This document shows, in pieces, positions 24,975-33,868 of a DNA stretch of 64,000 nucleotides (position 1 is its first letter; the number at the start of each line of letters is the position of its first letter). The DNA comes from Crenalkalicoccus roseus (GTDB taxonomy: Bacteria > Pseudomonadota > Alphaproteobacteria > Acetobacterales > Acetobacteraceae). The stretch covers positions 314,326-378,325 of the forward strand of contig NZ_SJDM01000002.1 in the NCBI RefSeq assembly GCF_004761865.1, in the 5' to 3' direction. The position numbers were made by a program, and so were the translations under genes. The notes under the pieces are model-generated. The model ran no database searches, was not told the origin of the DNA, and saw only the letters and a list, made by a program, of their open reading frames with translations.

Positions 24975-26188
24975 TACCCGCCCAGCGCTCCCTTCTCCCG
25001 CAGCGATCGGATCTCCGCCTCGGAGAGCCCGGCCTCGGCCAGGATCTCCGCGCCGTGCTCGCCGAGTTCGGGGACGTCGCGGTAGACCCCCGTCTCCATT
25101 CCCTCGATGTTCAGCGGGCTGGCGACCACCCGGATATCGCCGCGGCGGCGGTGGCGCATCGGCAGCGCCATCTCCAGGTGCCGCACCTGCGGGTCGGCGA
25201 AGACCTCGTCGATCGTGTTCACCGGGCCGCAGGGGATGCCCGCCTCCTCCAGCCGCGCGATCCACCACTCGGAGGGCCTGGTGCGCGTCACCTCGGCGAT
25301 GGTGGCGTTGACCCGGGCGCGGTCCTGGCTGCGGCCCTTGGGAGTCTGCCACTCCGGCACCTCCAGCCATTCCTCGTGGCCGGCCGCCTTGCAGAAGCTC
25401 TCCCAGAGCCTGGCCGAGGAGGCGGCGATGTTGATCGGCTTGTCGGCGGTCGGGAACACGCCCATCGGGATGTTCACCGGGTGGTCGTTGCCGGCCTGCC
25501 CCGCCACCTCGCCATCCATCAGCCAGCGCGTGGCCTGGAAGTCGAGCATGAAGACCTGCGCCTCGAGCAGCGAGGTGTGGACGTAGCCGCCTTCGCCCGT
25601 GCGCTCGCGGTCGTAGAGCTTCATCATGATGCCGAGCGCGAGCAGGTTGCCCGCCGTGAGGTCGTTGATCGGGATGCCGACGCGCATCGGGCCGCGGCCC
25701 GGCTCGCCGGTGATGGTCATCAGCCCGCCCATCCCCTGTGCGATCTGGTCCACCCCGCCGCGTGCGGCGTAGGGGCCGGTCTGGCCGAAGCCGGAGATCG
25801 AGGCGTAGACCAGCCGCGGGTTGATCCCCTTCAGGTCCTCATAGGCGATCCTCAGCCGGTGCTTCACCTGCACGCGCATGTTCTCGACCAGCACGTCGGC
25901 GGTGGCGGCGAGCTTCAGGAAGGCCGCGTGCCCCGCCGGGTTCTTGAGGTCGAGGGCGATGGAGCGCTTGTTGCGGTGCAGGTTGACGAAGTCGAAGCCG
26001 TCCCGCGCCCCGCTGAGCCCGTCGCCCTGCCCCGGCGGCTCCACCCGGATGATCTCCGCGCCCCAATCCGCGAGGTGGCGGACGCAGGTCGGGCCGGCGC
26101 GGGCGAGGGTGAGGTCGAGCACGCGCAGGCCCGCGAGCGGCAGCCGGCTCTCCTGCATGATCTGCGGGTCCACGGGGCTTTCTGGCAT
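24974..26188 (-). CDS. CaiB/BaiF family III CoA-transferase
   Basis: This 404-residue CoA-transferase would move CoA between carboxylic acids through an aspartyl-CoA intermediate. The N-terminal PLAGLRVLDLTLARAGPTC and the ADWGAEIIRVEPPG segment are typical. The likely catalytic Asp is in PINDLTAGNLLALG. GGVDQIAQGMGGLM and the C-terminal VNTIDEVFADPQVRH also fit. The ATG at 26188 lies 7 bases after GGGAGGA. The crotonase-fold gene is coupled behind it, so the pair may activate and degrade one organic acid. The 5' leader runs into the minisatellite. Confidence 0.9.
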   Translation of the reverse strand: MPESPVDPQIMQESRLPLAGLRVLDLTLARAGPTCVRHLADWGAEIIRVEPPGQGDGLSGARDGFDFVNLHRNKRSIALDLKNPAGHAAFLKLAATADVLVENMRVQVKHRLRIAYEDLKGINPRLVYASISGFGQTGPYAARGGVDQIAQGMGGLMTITGEPGRGPMRVGIPINDLTAGNLLALGIMMKLYDRERTGEGGYVHTSLLEAQVFMLDFQATRWLMDGEVAGQAGNDHPVNIPMGVFPTADKPINIAASSARLWESFCKAAGHEEWLEVPEWQTPKGRSQDRARVNATIAEVTRTRPSEWWIARLEEAGIPCGPVNTIDEVFADPQVRHLEMALPMRHRRRGDIRVVASPLNIEGMETGVYRDVPELGEHGAEILAEAGLSEAEIRSLREKGALGG

Positions 26189-26247
26189 GCACATTCCTCC
26201 CGGTGCAGGGGGAGAGTAGGGCGGCGGCGGGCGGAGGGCCAGCGCCC

Positions 26248-26846
26248 GATCCGCGGAGGCGGACGCCGGAGCGGTGAATCGGTCGCCCGAAGGTCGCCTG
26301 ATCCGCGGAGGCGGACGCCGGAGCGGTGAATCGGTCGCCCGAAGGTCGCCTGATCCGCGGAGGCGGACGCCGGAGCGGTGAATCGGTCGCCCGAAGGTCG
26401 CCTGATCCGCGGAGGCGGACGCCGGAGCGGTGAATCGGTCGCCCGAAGGTCGCCTGATCCGCGGAGGCGGACGCCGGAGCGGTGAATCGGTCGCCCGAAG
26501 GTCGCCTGATCCGCGGAGGCGGACGCCGGAGCGGTGAATCGGTCGCCCGAAGGTCGCCTGATCCGCGGAGGCGGACGCCGGAGCGGTGAATCGGTCGCCC
26601 GAAGGTCGCCTGATCCGCGGAGGCGGACGCCGGAGCGGTGAATCGGTCGCCCGAAGGTCGCCTGATCCGCGGAGGCGGACGCCGGAGCGGTGAATCGGTC
26701 GCCCGAAGGTCGCCTGATCCGCGGAGGCGGACGCCGGAGCGGTGAATCGGTCGCCCGAAGGTCGCCTGATCCGCGGAGGCGGACGCCGGAGCGGTGAATC
26801 GGTCGCCCGAAGGTCGCCCGATCCGCGGAGGCGGATGCCGGAGCGG
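26248..26846. repeat. 52-bp tandem repeat (minisatellite), 11 full units plus a partial
   Basis: Eleven units of exactly 52 bp start at 26248 and every 52 bases to 26768. A twelfth, partial unit starts at 26820 and carries one C-to-T change before it diverges. The full units appear identical apart from the last junction. Each unit begins GATCCGCGGAGGCGGACGCC, contains the palindrome TCCGCGGA, and holds GGTCGCC twice around CGAA. The array fills most of the 748-base gap between the divergent CoA-transferase and TctC genes. Long reading frames pass through it only because it lacks stops. There are no unique spacers, so it is not CRISPR. Confidence 0.97.
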
Positions 26847-26936
26847 GCGGGGCTTGCGCGGAAGGCGCGGCGGCCTACCCTCGGCGCCGCCGCGGATCCG
26901 CCGCGCGGCAGCGATACCCGACCGAGGAGGCCGTCC

Positions 26937-27923
26937 ATGCCCACCCTGCCGGCGCCCACGCGCCGCACGCTGCTCGCCGCCGCCGCCGGCCTTGCCGCCG
27001 CGCCAGCCCTGGCCCAGGCCCCCGCCGCCTGGCGGCCCTCGCGTCCGGTGACCATCCTCGTCCCCTTCGCCGCCGGATCGGGGACCGATGCCATCACCCG
27101 CATCCTGGCCACGCTGCTCGAGCCGGAATGGGGGCAGCCCATCGTGGTCGAGAACCGGGCCGGCGCGAACGGGGCGCTCGCCGCCGCGCACGCGGCCCGC
27201 GCCGCGCCGGACGGGCACACGCTGATGATGACCACCAACACGCCGCACGGCTCCAACCCGGCGCTGATGCGGCGGCTGGACTACGACCCGGTCGGCGACT
27301 TCACCGCCATCGGCCGGGCCGGGAACTACACTTTCTGGCTGGTGGTGGGGGGCGATTCGCCCATCCGCTCGCTGCAGGAGCTGCTGGAGCAGGCGCGGGC
27401 GCGGCCCGGGCAGCTCAGCTACGCCTCGGGCAACTCCACCGGCATCGTCGCCGGCGCCACCATCGCCCGCATGGCCGGGGTGGACATGACGCATGTGCCC
27501 TACCGCAGCACGCCGCCGGCGATGACGGACGTGATCGCGGGGCGGGTCACCGCGATGGTGGTGGACGTCTCCGCCTCCCTCGGTCATGTGCAGGCAGGGC
27601 GGCTGCGGGCGCTCGGCACCACCGGCCGGGAGCGCAGCGCGCTCGTGCCCGAGGTGCCGACGCTGCACGAGCTCGGCCTCGAGGGCTTCGACATCGTGGC
27701 CTGGGCGGGGCTGGTCGGGCCGGCGCGGCTGCCGGCGGAGACCGTCTCCGCCATCAACGCCACCTTCCGCCGCGTCTGGGAGCGGCCGGAGACGGTGCGG
27801 CGCCTGGCCGGGATCGGCTTCGAAGCCAGGACCTCGACCGCGGAGGAGTTCGCCGCCTTCATCCGCGCCGAGATCGAGAAATGGGGCAACCTCGCCCGCG
27901 CCGCCGGGATCGAGCCGGAGTAG
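26937..27923 (+). CDS. Bug/TctC family periplasmic binding protein
   Basis: This 328-residue extracytoplasmic solute receptor belongs to the Bug (TctC) family, used by tripartite tricarboxylate transporters. A signal peptide with paired arginines (RRTLLAAAAGLAAAPALA) starts it. RPVTILVPFAAGSGTDAITR, VVENRAGANG, and VPYRSTPPAMTDVIAGRV are the family blocks that hold a carboxylate through water-mediated loops. No TctA/TctB permease is adjacent, as is usual for Bug proteins. It is divergent from a CoA-transferase, so the ligand may be an organic acid that the transferase activates. That link is inference. GAGGAGG precedes the ATG. Confidence 0.9.
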   Translation: MPTLPAPTRRTLLAAAAGLAAAPALAQAPAAWRPSRPVTILVPFAAGSGTDAITRILATLLEPEWGQPIVVENRAGANGALAAAHAARAAPDGHTLMMTTNTPHGSNPALMRRLDYDPVGDFTAIGRAGNYTFWLVVGGDSPIRSLQELLEQARARPGQLSYASGNSTGIVAGATIARMAGVDMTHVPYRSTPPAMTDVIAGRVTAMVVDVSASLGHVQAGRLRALGTTGRERSALVPEVPTLHELGLEGFDIVAWAGLVGPARLPAETVSAINATFRRVWERPETVRRLAGIGFEARTSTAEEFAAFIRAEIEKWGNLARAAGIEPE

Positions 27924-27946
27924 CGCGCCCCTCCTCGCCGGGGGGC

Positions 27947-29206
27947 TCAGCGGCCCGGCGGCGGCGCCTCCGGCGTCGGGCCGGCGAGCACCCGCGCCAG
28001 CCGCTCCAGCGCCCAGTCCGCCTCCGCCTCGGTGATGACCAGCGGGGGCGAGAGGCGGATGGTGTGGCCGTGCGTGTCCTTGCACAGCAGGCCCTCGCGC
28101 CGCAGCGCCTCGCAGAAGCGGCGCGCCCCGCCGGCGTCGGGGTGCAGCTCGACGGCCAGCATCAGCCCGCGCCCGCGCACCTCCCGCACCCGCGGCGCGC
28201 CGAGGCCCCGCAGCGCGGCGAGCATCCGCGCGCCGATGCGCGCCGCGTTCCCGATCATCCCCTCCTCCACCAGCACCCGCAGCGCCGCGCGCGCCACCGC
28301 GCAGGCCAGCGGGTTGCCGCCGAAGGTGCTGCCGTGCTGGCCCGGCCGCAGCACGCCGAGCACCTCGGTGTTCGAGAGCACCGCCGAGACCGGGTAGAAG
28401 CCGCCCGACAGCGCCTTGCCCACCAGCGTCACGTCGGCCTCGATCCCCTCATGCTCCTCGGCCAGGAGCTTGCCCGTGCGGCCGAGCCCGGTCTGGATCT
28501 CGTCGAGGATCAGCGTGATGCCGTGCCGGGTGCACAGCTCCCGCGCCGCGCGCAGGTAGCCCGGCGGCGGGATGATCACCCCCGCCTCGCCCTGGATCGG
28601 CTCCAGCAGCACGCCGACGGTGCGGGGCGTGATCGCGGCCGCAAGCGCCGCAGCGTCGCCGAAGGGCACGGTGACGAAGCCGGGCGTGAAGGGGCCGAAG
28701 CCGCCGCGCGTCTCGGGATCGCTGCTGAAGCCGATCACGGTGATGGTACGGCCGTGGAAATTGCCGGCGCAGACGATGATCTCCGCCTCCCCCTCCGGCA
28801 CGCCCCGCACCTCGTAGCCCCATTTGCGCACCGCCTTGATCGCCGTCTCCACCGCCTCGGCGCCGGTGTTCATCGGCAGCACCTTGTGCGAGCGGGTGAG
28901 CGCGCAGAGCTCCTCGAAATAGGGCGCGAGCTGGTCGTTGCGAAAGGCGCGGGAGGTCAGGGTCAGCCGGCCCGACTGCTCGATCAGCGCGGCGCGGATG
29001 CGGGGATGGCAGTGGCCCTGGTTCACCGCCGAGTATCCGGCCAGGCAGTCAAGGTAGCGGTTGCCCTCCACGTCCCACACCCACACCCCCTGGCCGCGGG
29101 CCAGCACCACGTCGAGGGGGCGGTAATTGTGGGCGCCGAGGCGCTCCTCGACGCCGATGTGGTCGTAGGGAGCGCGGGGGTCGGGGGTGATGGCGGTGTC
29201 CGGCAT
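27947..29206 (-). CDS. rocD: Ornithine aminotransferase
   Basis: This 419-residue class III PLP aminotransferase converts ornithine and 2-oxoglutarate to glutamate-semialdehyde and glutamate. [18 protein letters not shown] near the start is the RocD signature. [44 protein letters not shown] and the PLP lysine in [15 protein letters not shown] follow. It lies downstream of the DDAH-like gene on the same strand, and it is next to the Lrp regulator and putA. PutA's second domain would oxidise the semialdehyde it makes to glutamate. Confidence 0.95.
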   Translation of the reverse strand: MPDTAITPDPRAPYDHIGVEERLGAHNYRPLDVVLARGQGVWVWDVEGNRYLDCLAGYSAVNQGHCHPRIRAALIEQSGRLTLTSRAFRNDQLAPYFEELCALTRSHKVLPMNTGAEAVETAIKAVRKWGYEVRGVPEGEAEIIVCAGNFHGRTITVIGFSSDPETRGGFGPFTPGFVTVPFGDAAALAAAITPRTVGVLLEPIQGEAGVIIPPPGYLRAARELCTRHGITLILDEIQTGLGRTGKLLAEEHEGIEADVTLVGKALSGGFYPVSAVLSNTEVLGVLRPGQHGSTFGGNPLACAVARAALRVLVEEGMIGNAARIGARMLAALRGLGAPRVREVRGRGLMLAVELHPDAGGARRFCEALRREGLLCKDTHGHTIRLSPPLVITEAEADWALERLARVLAGPTPEAPPPGR

Positions 29207-29231
29207 GGTGTGGCTCCGGCTGCGGTCGTGG

Positions 29232-30128
29232 TCAGGCGCCGAGGGGCACGGGGGCGGCGCGCGGCGCCGCCCGCGGCGGGGCCGCCGCGCGGAGGTCGAG
29301 GCGCAGCGTCATGCAGAAGGCGCCCCCGCCCGCGAGGAGGAAGGGCGAGAGGTCGAGCTCCACGCAGCGGTAGCCCCGCTCGGCGAGGAGGGCGCGCAGC
29401 CGCGCCGAGGCGCGGGCCATCACCACCGTGCGGCCGATCGCCACCGCGTTCAGGCAGAGCAGCCCGGCCTCCTCCGCCGTCGCCTCGATGCGCAGCGCCG
29501 CGGGCACGCGCGCGCGGATGGCGCCGAGGGCGGAGGGGGTGAAGGCGCCGGGGTGGAACAGCACCTCGCCCCCCGGCAGGGGGCAGAAGCAGACGTCGAG
29601 GTGGTAGAAGCGCGGCGCGGCGAGTTCCAGCGGCACCGCCTCCCGCCCGAAAAACGCCTCCACATAGGGGATCGCCTCGCGCAGGCTGCGCTGGCCGTGG
29701 CCGGCCCAGAAATGCCCGCGCGCGGCGTCCCAGAGGCAGTCCCCGGCGCCCTCCTGGAACACGCCTTCCGGCAGCGCCGCCACCGCGTCGAGCAGCCCCC
29801 GTGCCCGCAGCGCCTGGAAGGCGGCCCAAAAGCGCGGCTCCTCCGGCCGCCGTTCCGGGCAGCGGAAGCGGGAGAGCAGCGCCCGCCCGTCGAGCACCAC
29901 CGCGGCGTTGGCGGGGAACACCATGTCCGGCAGGCCCGGCGCGCCCGGCAGCACCTCCACCGCCGCCCCAGCTCCGCGCAACGCGGCGGCGAGCGCCTCC
30001 CAGGCGGCGCGGGCGGCGCGGCGGTTGCCCTCGGGGTCGCGCCGCCAGGCGTCGGGACGCATCCAGGGGTTGATGACGTAGGCGACCTCGAAATGGGCGG
30101 GGTCGGTCATCAGGAAGCGTGGCGTCAT
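29232..30128 (-). CDS. DDAH-like amidinotransferase-fold hydrolase
   Basis: This 298-residue guanidino-group-modifying enzyme is related to dimethylargininase and arginine/citrulline hydrolases (CtlX and ArgZ types). [19 protein letters not shown] opens it, and [16 protein letters not shown] follows. The catalytic histidine is in RFYHLDVCF, and the catalytic cysteine is in GGGAFCMTL near the C-terminus. The substrate could be dimethylarginine, arginine or citrulline. With rocD directly downstream, an ornithine-yielding reaction (arginine dihydrolase or citrulline hydrolase) fits best. The ATG at 30128 follows GGGAGA; the Lrp-type gene is divergent. Confidence 0.8.
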   Translation of the reverse strand: MTPRFLMTDPAHFEVAYVINPWMRPDAWRRDPEGNRRAARAAWEALAAALRGAGAAVEVLPGAPGLPDMVFPANAAVVLDGRALLSRFRCPERRPEEPRFWAAFQALRARGLLDAVAALPEGVFQEGAGDCLWDAARGHFWAGHGQRSLREAIPYVEAFFGREAVPLELAAPRFYHLDVCFCPLPGGEVLFHPGAFTPSALGAIRARVPAALRIEATAEEAGLLCLNAVAIGRTVVMARASARLRALLAERGYRCVELDLSPFLLAGGGAFCMTLRLDLRAAAPPRAAPRAAPVPLGA

Positions 30129-30169
30129 GGCGTCTCCCGGCGTGCCGGATGCGGGGCTCCTCCGGACCC

Positions 30170-30267
30170 GAAGATGGGCGAGGGGCACGCCAGGGCGGCG
30201 CGGGAAAAGCGTCAGCGCGCGCCCATCTTCCGCGCGGATCGCCAGGGAAGGCTGGCGGATCGCCAGG
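30170..30267. promoter_or_regulatory. Candidate Lrp-type control region
   Basis: In the 148-base gap between divergent catabolic and regulator genes, GAAGATGGGCG (30170-30180) and CGCCCATCTTC (30220-30230) form a perfect 11-bp inverted repeat with 39 bases between. GCGGATCGCCAGG occurs twice (30234-30246 and 30255-30267), 21 bases apart, which is two helical turns. Both are plausible multi-dimer regulator sites. No binding data are implied. Confidence 0.45.
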
Positions 30268-30276
30268 AGGGCGGCC

Positions 30277-30705
30277 ATGGAGCTTGACGAGACCGACCGG
30301 CGCCTGATCGCCCTGCTGCGCGACGACGCGCGCCGCCCCGCCTCGAGCCTCGCCGCCGCGCTCGGGGTCTCGCGCGGCACGGTGCAGAACCGCATCGCGC
30401 GGCTGCTGCGCGAGGGCGTGATCCAGGGCTTCACCATCCGCCTCGGCCCGGGCGCCGGCCGCGACGGGGTGCGCGCCATCATGGCGATCGAGATCCGCGG
30501 CCGCGCCACCGAGGCGGTGCTGCGGGCGCTGCGCGGCTTCCCCGAGGTGCGGACGCTGCACACCACCAACGGCCGCTGGGACGTGATCGCGGAACTCGAG
30601 GCCGGGAGTCTCGAGGCGTTCGACCGGGTGCTGAACCGCATCCGCATGCTGGAGGGCGTCGCCGCCACCGAGACCAGCCTGCTGCTCTCCACCCGGAAGG
30701 GATGA
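30277..30705 (+). CDS. Lrp/AsnC family regulator
   Basis: This 142-residue regulator has an N-terminal AsnC-type helix-turn-helix (about residues 1-55: LDETDRRLIALLRDDARRPA and LAAALGVSRGTVQNRIARLL). A C-terminal RAM ligand domain follows (about 65-140: IMAIEIRGRATEAVL, VRTLHTTNGRWDVIAELE). Such proteins sense amino acids. It is divergent from the DDAH-like gene and rocD and sits 52 bases ahead of putA on its own strand. A role as proline/ornithine-responsive activator of putA (PutR-like) is the obvious inference. Longer in-frame starts upstream are less likely than ATG 30277 with its GGAGG site. Confidence 0.9.
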   Translation: MELDETDRRLIALLRDDARRPASSLAAALGVSRGTVQNRIARLLREGVIQGFTIRLGPGAGRDGVRAIMAIEIRGRATEAVLRALRGFPEVRTLHTTNGRWDVIAELEAGSLEAFDRVLNRIRMLEGVAATETSLLLSTRKG

Positions 30706-30757
30706 CCGGGCCGGGGCGCGGGCCCATCTGGGGGAGGCACCGGCGCCGGAGGATGCC

Positions 30758-33700
30758 TTGCCCGAGACCCTCGCCGCTTCGGAGGACGACCGCGCCGCGC
30801 TGCGCCGCCTGCACCGGCTGGATGAGGCCGAGGCGCTGGCGCCGCTGCTCGCCGCCGCCGCCCTGCCGCCCGAGGCCGGGCAGCGGGTGCATAAGCGGGC
30901 GCTGGCGCTGGTCCGCCATGCCCGCGCGGCGGGGCGGCCGGGCGCCGACGTCTCCGCCTTCCTCGCCGAGTTCGGCCTCGATACCAGGGAGGGCGTGGCG
31001 CTGCTCTGCCTGGCCGAGGCGCTGCTGCGCATTCCCGACTCCGCCACCCAGGACGCGCTGATCGACGCGACGCTCGGCGAGGCCGACTGGCGGGCGCATC
31101 TCGGCCATGCCGACAGCCTGGCGGTCAACGCTTCCGCCTTCGCCTTCATGCTGAGCGGGCGGGTGCTGAACCTCGAGGAGCGGCGCGGCGTGCCCGCGGC
31201 CATCGCCCGCACCATCCGCCGCCTCGGCGAGCCGGTGATCCGCGCCGCGCTGCGCCGCGGCATGCGCGTGCTGGCGCGGCAGTTCGTCATGGGCCGCACC
31301 ATCGAGGAGGCGCTGGAGCGCGCCGCGACCAACGAGGGGCGGCGCTGGCGCCACTCCTTCGACATGCTGGGCGAGGCGGCGCGCACCGCCGCCGACGCCG
31401 CCCGCTACCTCGCCGCCTACCGCCACGCCATCGGTGCCGTGGGCCGCGCCGCGGCCGGGCGCGGGCCGGTGGAGGGGCCGGGCGTCTCGGTGAAGCTCTC
31501 CGCCCTGCACCCGCGCTTCGAGGCGCTGCAGGCGGAGCGCTGCGTGCCGGCGCTGATCGCCGCGCTCGGTGCGCTGGCGCGCGCGGCGAAGGAGCAGGAC
31601 ATCGGCCTGACCGTGGACGCCGAGGAGGCGGAGCGGCTGGAGATCACGCTCGACATCTTCGCCGCGCTCCGCGCCGACCCCGCACTCGCCGGCTGGGAGG
31701 GGCTCGGCCTCGCCATCCAGGCCTACCAGAAGCGGGCGCCGGCGGTGGTGGAGTGGGTGGCGGACCTCGCCCGCCGCACCGGCCACGCCATCCCGGCGCG
31801 GCTGGTGAAGGGCGCCTACTGGGACGCCGAGATCAAGCAGGCCCAGCTGCAGGGCCTGCCGGACTACCCCGTCTTCACGCGCAAGGCGGCGACCGACGTC
31901 TCCTGGCTCGCCTGCGCGCGGCGGATGCTGGCGCTGCGCGGCCTGCTGCGCCCCGCCTTCGCCACCCACAACGCGCACAGCCTCGCCTACGTGCTGGAAC
32001 TCGCCGGCGGGGAGGGGTTCGAGGCGCAGCGTCTGCACGGCATGGGCGAGGCGCTCTACGAGCAGGTGGTGGGGCGGGAGGCGCCAGTCCGGGTCTATGC
32101 CCCGGTCGGCTCGCACGAGGACCTGCTGGCCTACCTGGTGCGCCGCCTGCTGGAGAACGGCGCCAACACCTCCTTCGTCCACCGCCTGCTCGATCCCGCC
32201 GTGTCGGAGGAGGCGATCGTCGCCGACCCGGTGGAGGCCGCGCGGCACGGCCCGCCGCGCCACCCGCGCATCCCGCTGCCGCGCGACCTGTTCCCCGACC
32301 GGCGCAATTCGGCGGGCCTCGACCTCGCCGATCCGGTGGTGCGGGAGGCGACGCTGCGCGCGGTGCGCGCGGCGGCGGGGCAGGCCTCGGGCGATCCCGC
32401 GCTGCGCGGGGGTGCGCTGCGCGAGGTGCGCAGCCCGGCGGACCGGGCGCTGCTGGTCGGCACGGTGTGGGAGGCGGGCGACGCCGATGTCGTGGCCGCG
32501 CTCGACGCCGCCTCCGCCGCCTGGCGCGGCTGGGACGCACGCGGCGGCGCGGCGCGGGCCGAGGTGCTGGAGCGCGCGGCCGGGCTGATCGAGTCGCACC
32601 GCGACGACTTCCTCGCCCTGCTGGCGCGCGAGGCCGGCAAGACCCTGGCCGACGGCGTGGCCGAGGTGCGCGAGGCGGCGGATTTCTGCCGCTGGTACGC
32701 CGCCCGCGCGCGGGAGTGGTTCGGCGCCCCGCGCGAGCTGCCGGGCCCGACGGGGGAGCGCAACACCTGGGCGCTCGGCGGGCGCGGCGTCTTCGCCTGC
32801 ATCAGCCCGTGGAACTTTCCCCTGGCGATCTTCGTCGGCCAGGTCGCCGCCGCGCTCGCCGCAGGCAACGCGGTGGCCGCCAAGCCGGCGGAGCAGACGC
32901 CGCTCGTCGCCGCCCTCGCGGCGCGGCTGCTGCACGAGGCCGGGGTGCCGCGCGAGGTGCTGCACCTGCTGCCCGGGGACGGCCCTTCGGTCGGGGCGCG
33001 GCTCGTTGCCGATCCGCGCGTCGCCGGCGTCGCCTTCACCGGCGGGACGGAGACGGCGCAGGCGATCGCGCGCAGCCTCGCCGCGCGCCCCGGCCCGCTG
33101 GTGCCGCTGATCGCCGAGACCGGCGGCATCAACGCCATGGTGGTGGACAGCAGCGCGCTGCCCGAGCAGGTGGTGCAGGACGCGCTGACCTCCGCCTTCG
33201 GCTCGGCCGGGCAGCGCTGCTCGGCGCTGCGCCTGCTCTGCCTGCAGGAGGAGATCGCGGACCGCGTGCTGGAGATGCTGGCCGGCGCGGCGGCGGAGCT
33301 CCGCCTCGGCGACCCGCTCGACCCCGCGACCGACATCGGCCCGGTGATCGAGGAGGCGGCGCGGGAGGGGCTGGAGGCGTGGTGCCGCGGCCTCGGCACG
33401 GCGCCGCTGTTCCAGGTGCCGCTGCCGCCCGGCCTCGAGCGCGGCTGCTTCTTCGCCCCGCGCGCCTATGCGCTGCCCTCCGCGCGGGCGCTGACGCGGG
33501 AGGTGTTCGGGCCGGTGCTGCACGTGGTGCGCTGGCCGGGCGGCGGGCTCGACGCGCTGCTCGACGACATCGCCGCCCACGGCTTCGCCCTGACGCTCGG
33601 CGTGCACAGCCGCATCGAGGCGGTGCAGCGCCACGTCGTGGAGCGGCTGCGCGTCGGCAACGCCTATGTCAACCGCAACCAGATCGGCGCCGTGGTGGGG

Positions 33701-33859
33701 GTGCAGCCCTTCGGCGGCCACGGCCTGTCCGGCACCGGGCCGAAGGCCGGCGGGCCGGTGACGCTGATCCGCTTCGCCACCGAGCTTTCGGTCAGCGTCA
33801 ACACCGCGGCCGCGGGCGGCAACGCCTCGCTGCTGGCGATGGACACGGGCGGCGTGTAG
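30758..33859 (+). CDS. putA: Bifunctional proline dehydrogenase / P5C dehydrogenase
   Basis: This 1033-residue PutA oxidises proline to glutamate in two steps. The first half (to about 480) is the FAD proline dehydrogenase barrel, with VSVKLSALHPRFEALQ, RLVKGAYWDAEIK and the FATHNAHSLAYVLEL segment. The second half is the NAD-dependent aldehyde dehydrogenase, with ACISPWNFPLAIF, the glutamate in LIAETGGIN and the catalytic cysteine in GSAGQRCSALR. It lacks the N-terminal ribbon-helix-helix DNA-binding domain, so control is left to the Lrp-type gene upstream. The start is TTG 30758, set by GGAGG five to nine bases ahead; the nearby ATG is out of frame. Confidence 0.96.
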   Translation: MPETLAASEDDRAALRRLHRLDEAEALAPLLAAAALPPEAGQRVHKRALALVRHARAAGRPGADVSAFLAEFGLDTREGVALLCLAEALLRIPDSATQDALIDATLGEADWRAHLGHADSLAVNASAFAFMLSGRVLNLEERRGVPAAIARTIRRLGEPVIRAALRRGMRVLARQFVMGRTIEEALERAATNEGRRWRHSFDMLGEAARTAADAARYLAAYRHAIGAVGRAAAGRGPVEGPGVSVKLSALHPRFEALQAERCVPALIAALGALARAAKEQDIGLTVDAEEAERLEITLDIFAALRADPALAGWEGLGLAIQAYQKRAPAVVEWVADLARRTGHAIPARLVKGAYWDAEIKQAQLQGLPDYPVFTRKAATDVSWLACARRMLALRGLLRPAFATHNAHSLAYVLELAGGEGFEAQRLHGMGEALYEQVVGREAPVRVYAPVGSHEDLLAYLVRRLLENGANTSFVHRLLDPAVSEEAIVADPVEAARHGPPRHPRIPLPRDLFPDRRNSAGLDLADPVVREATLRAVRAAAGQASGDPALRGGALREVRSPADRALLVGTVWEAGDADVVAALDAASAAWRGWDARGGAARAEVLERAAGLIESHRDDFLALLAREAGKTLADGVAEVREAADFCRWYAARAREWFGAPRELPGPTGERNTWALGGRGVFACISPWNFPLAIFVGQVAAALAAGNAVAAKPAEQTPLVAALAARLLHEAGVPREVLHLLPGDGPSVGARLVADPRVAGVAFTGGTETAQAIARSLAARPGPLVPLIAETGGINAMVVDSSALPEQVVQDALTSAFGSAGQRCSALRLLCLQEEIADRVLEMLAGAAAELRLGDPLDPATDIGPVIEEAAREGLEAWCRGLGTAPLFQVPLPPGLERGCFFAPRAYALPSARALTREVFGPVLHVVRWPGGGLDALLDDIAAHGFALTLGVHSRIEAVQRHVVERLRVGNAYVNRNQIGAVVGVQPFGGHGLSGTGPKAGGPVTLIRFATELSVSVNTAAAGGNASLLAMDTGGV

Positions 33860-33868
33860 CGGGGCGCC

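Noticed and set aside
26248..26846. CRISPR array
   Set aside because: The repeats are directly adjacent with no unique spacers, and there are no cas genes in the window.
24974..28085. Very long minus-strand frames that extend through the tandem repeats
   Set aside because: The repeat unit lacks stop codons in these frames, so the frames run through by default. The repeated peptide appears in different frames of the same array, and real starts with ribosome sites lie outside it.
30752..30757. ATG just upstream of the putA start as the initiation codon
   Set aside because: It is out of frame with the PutA sequence. The in-frame TTG at 30758 has a GGAGG at the right distance.
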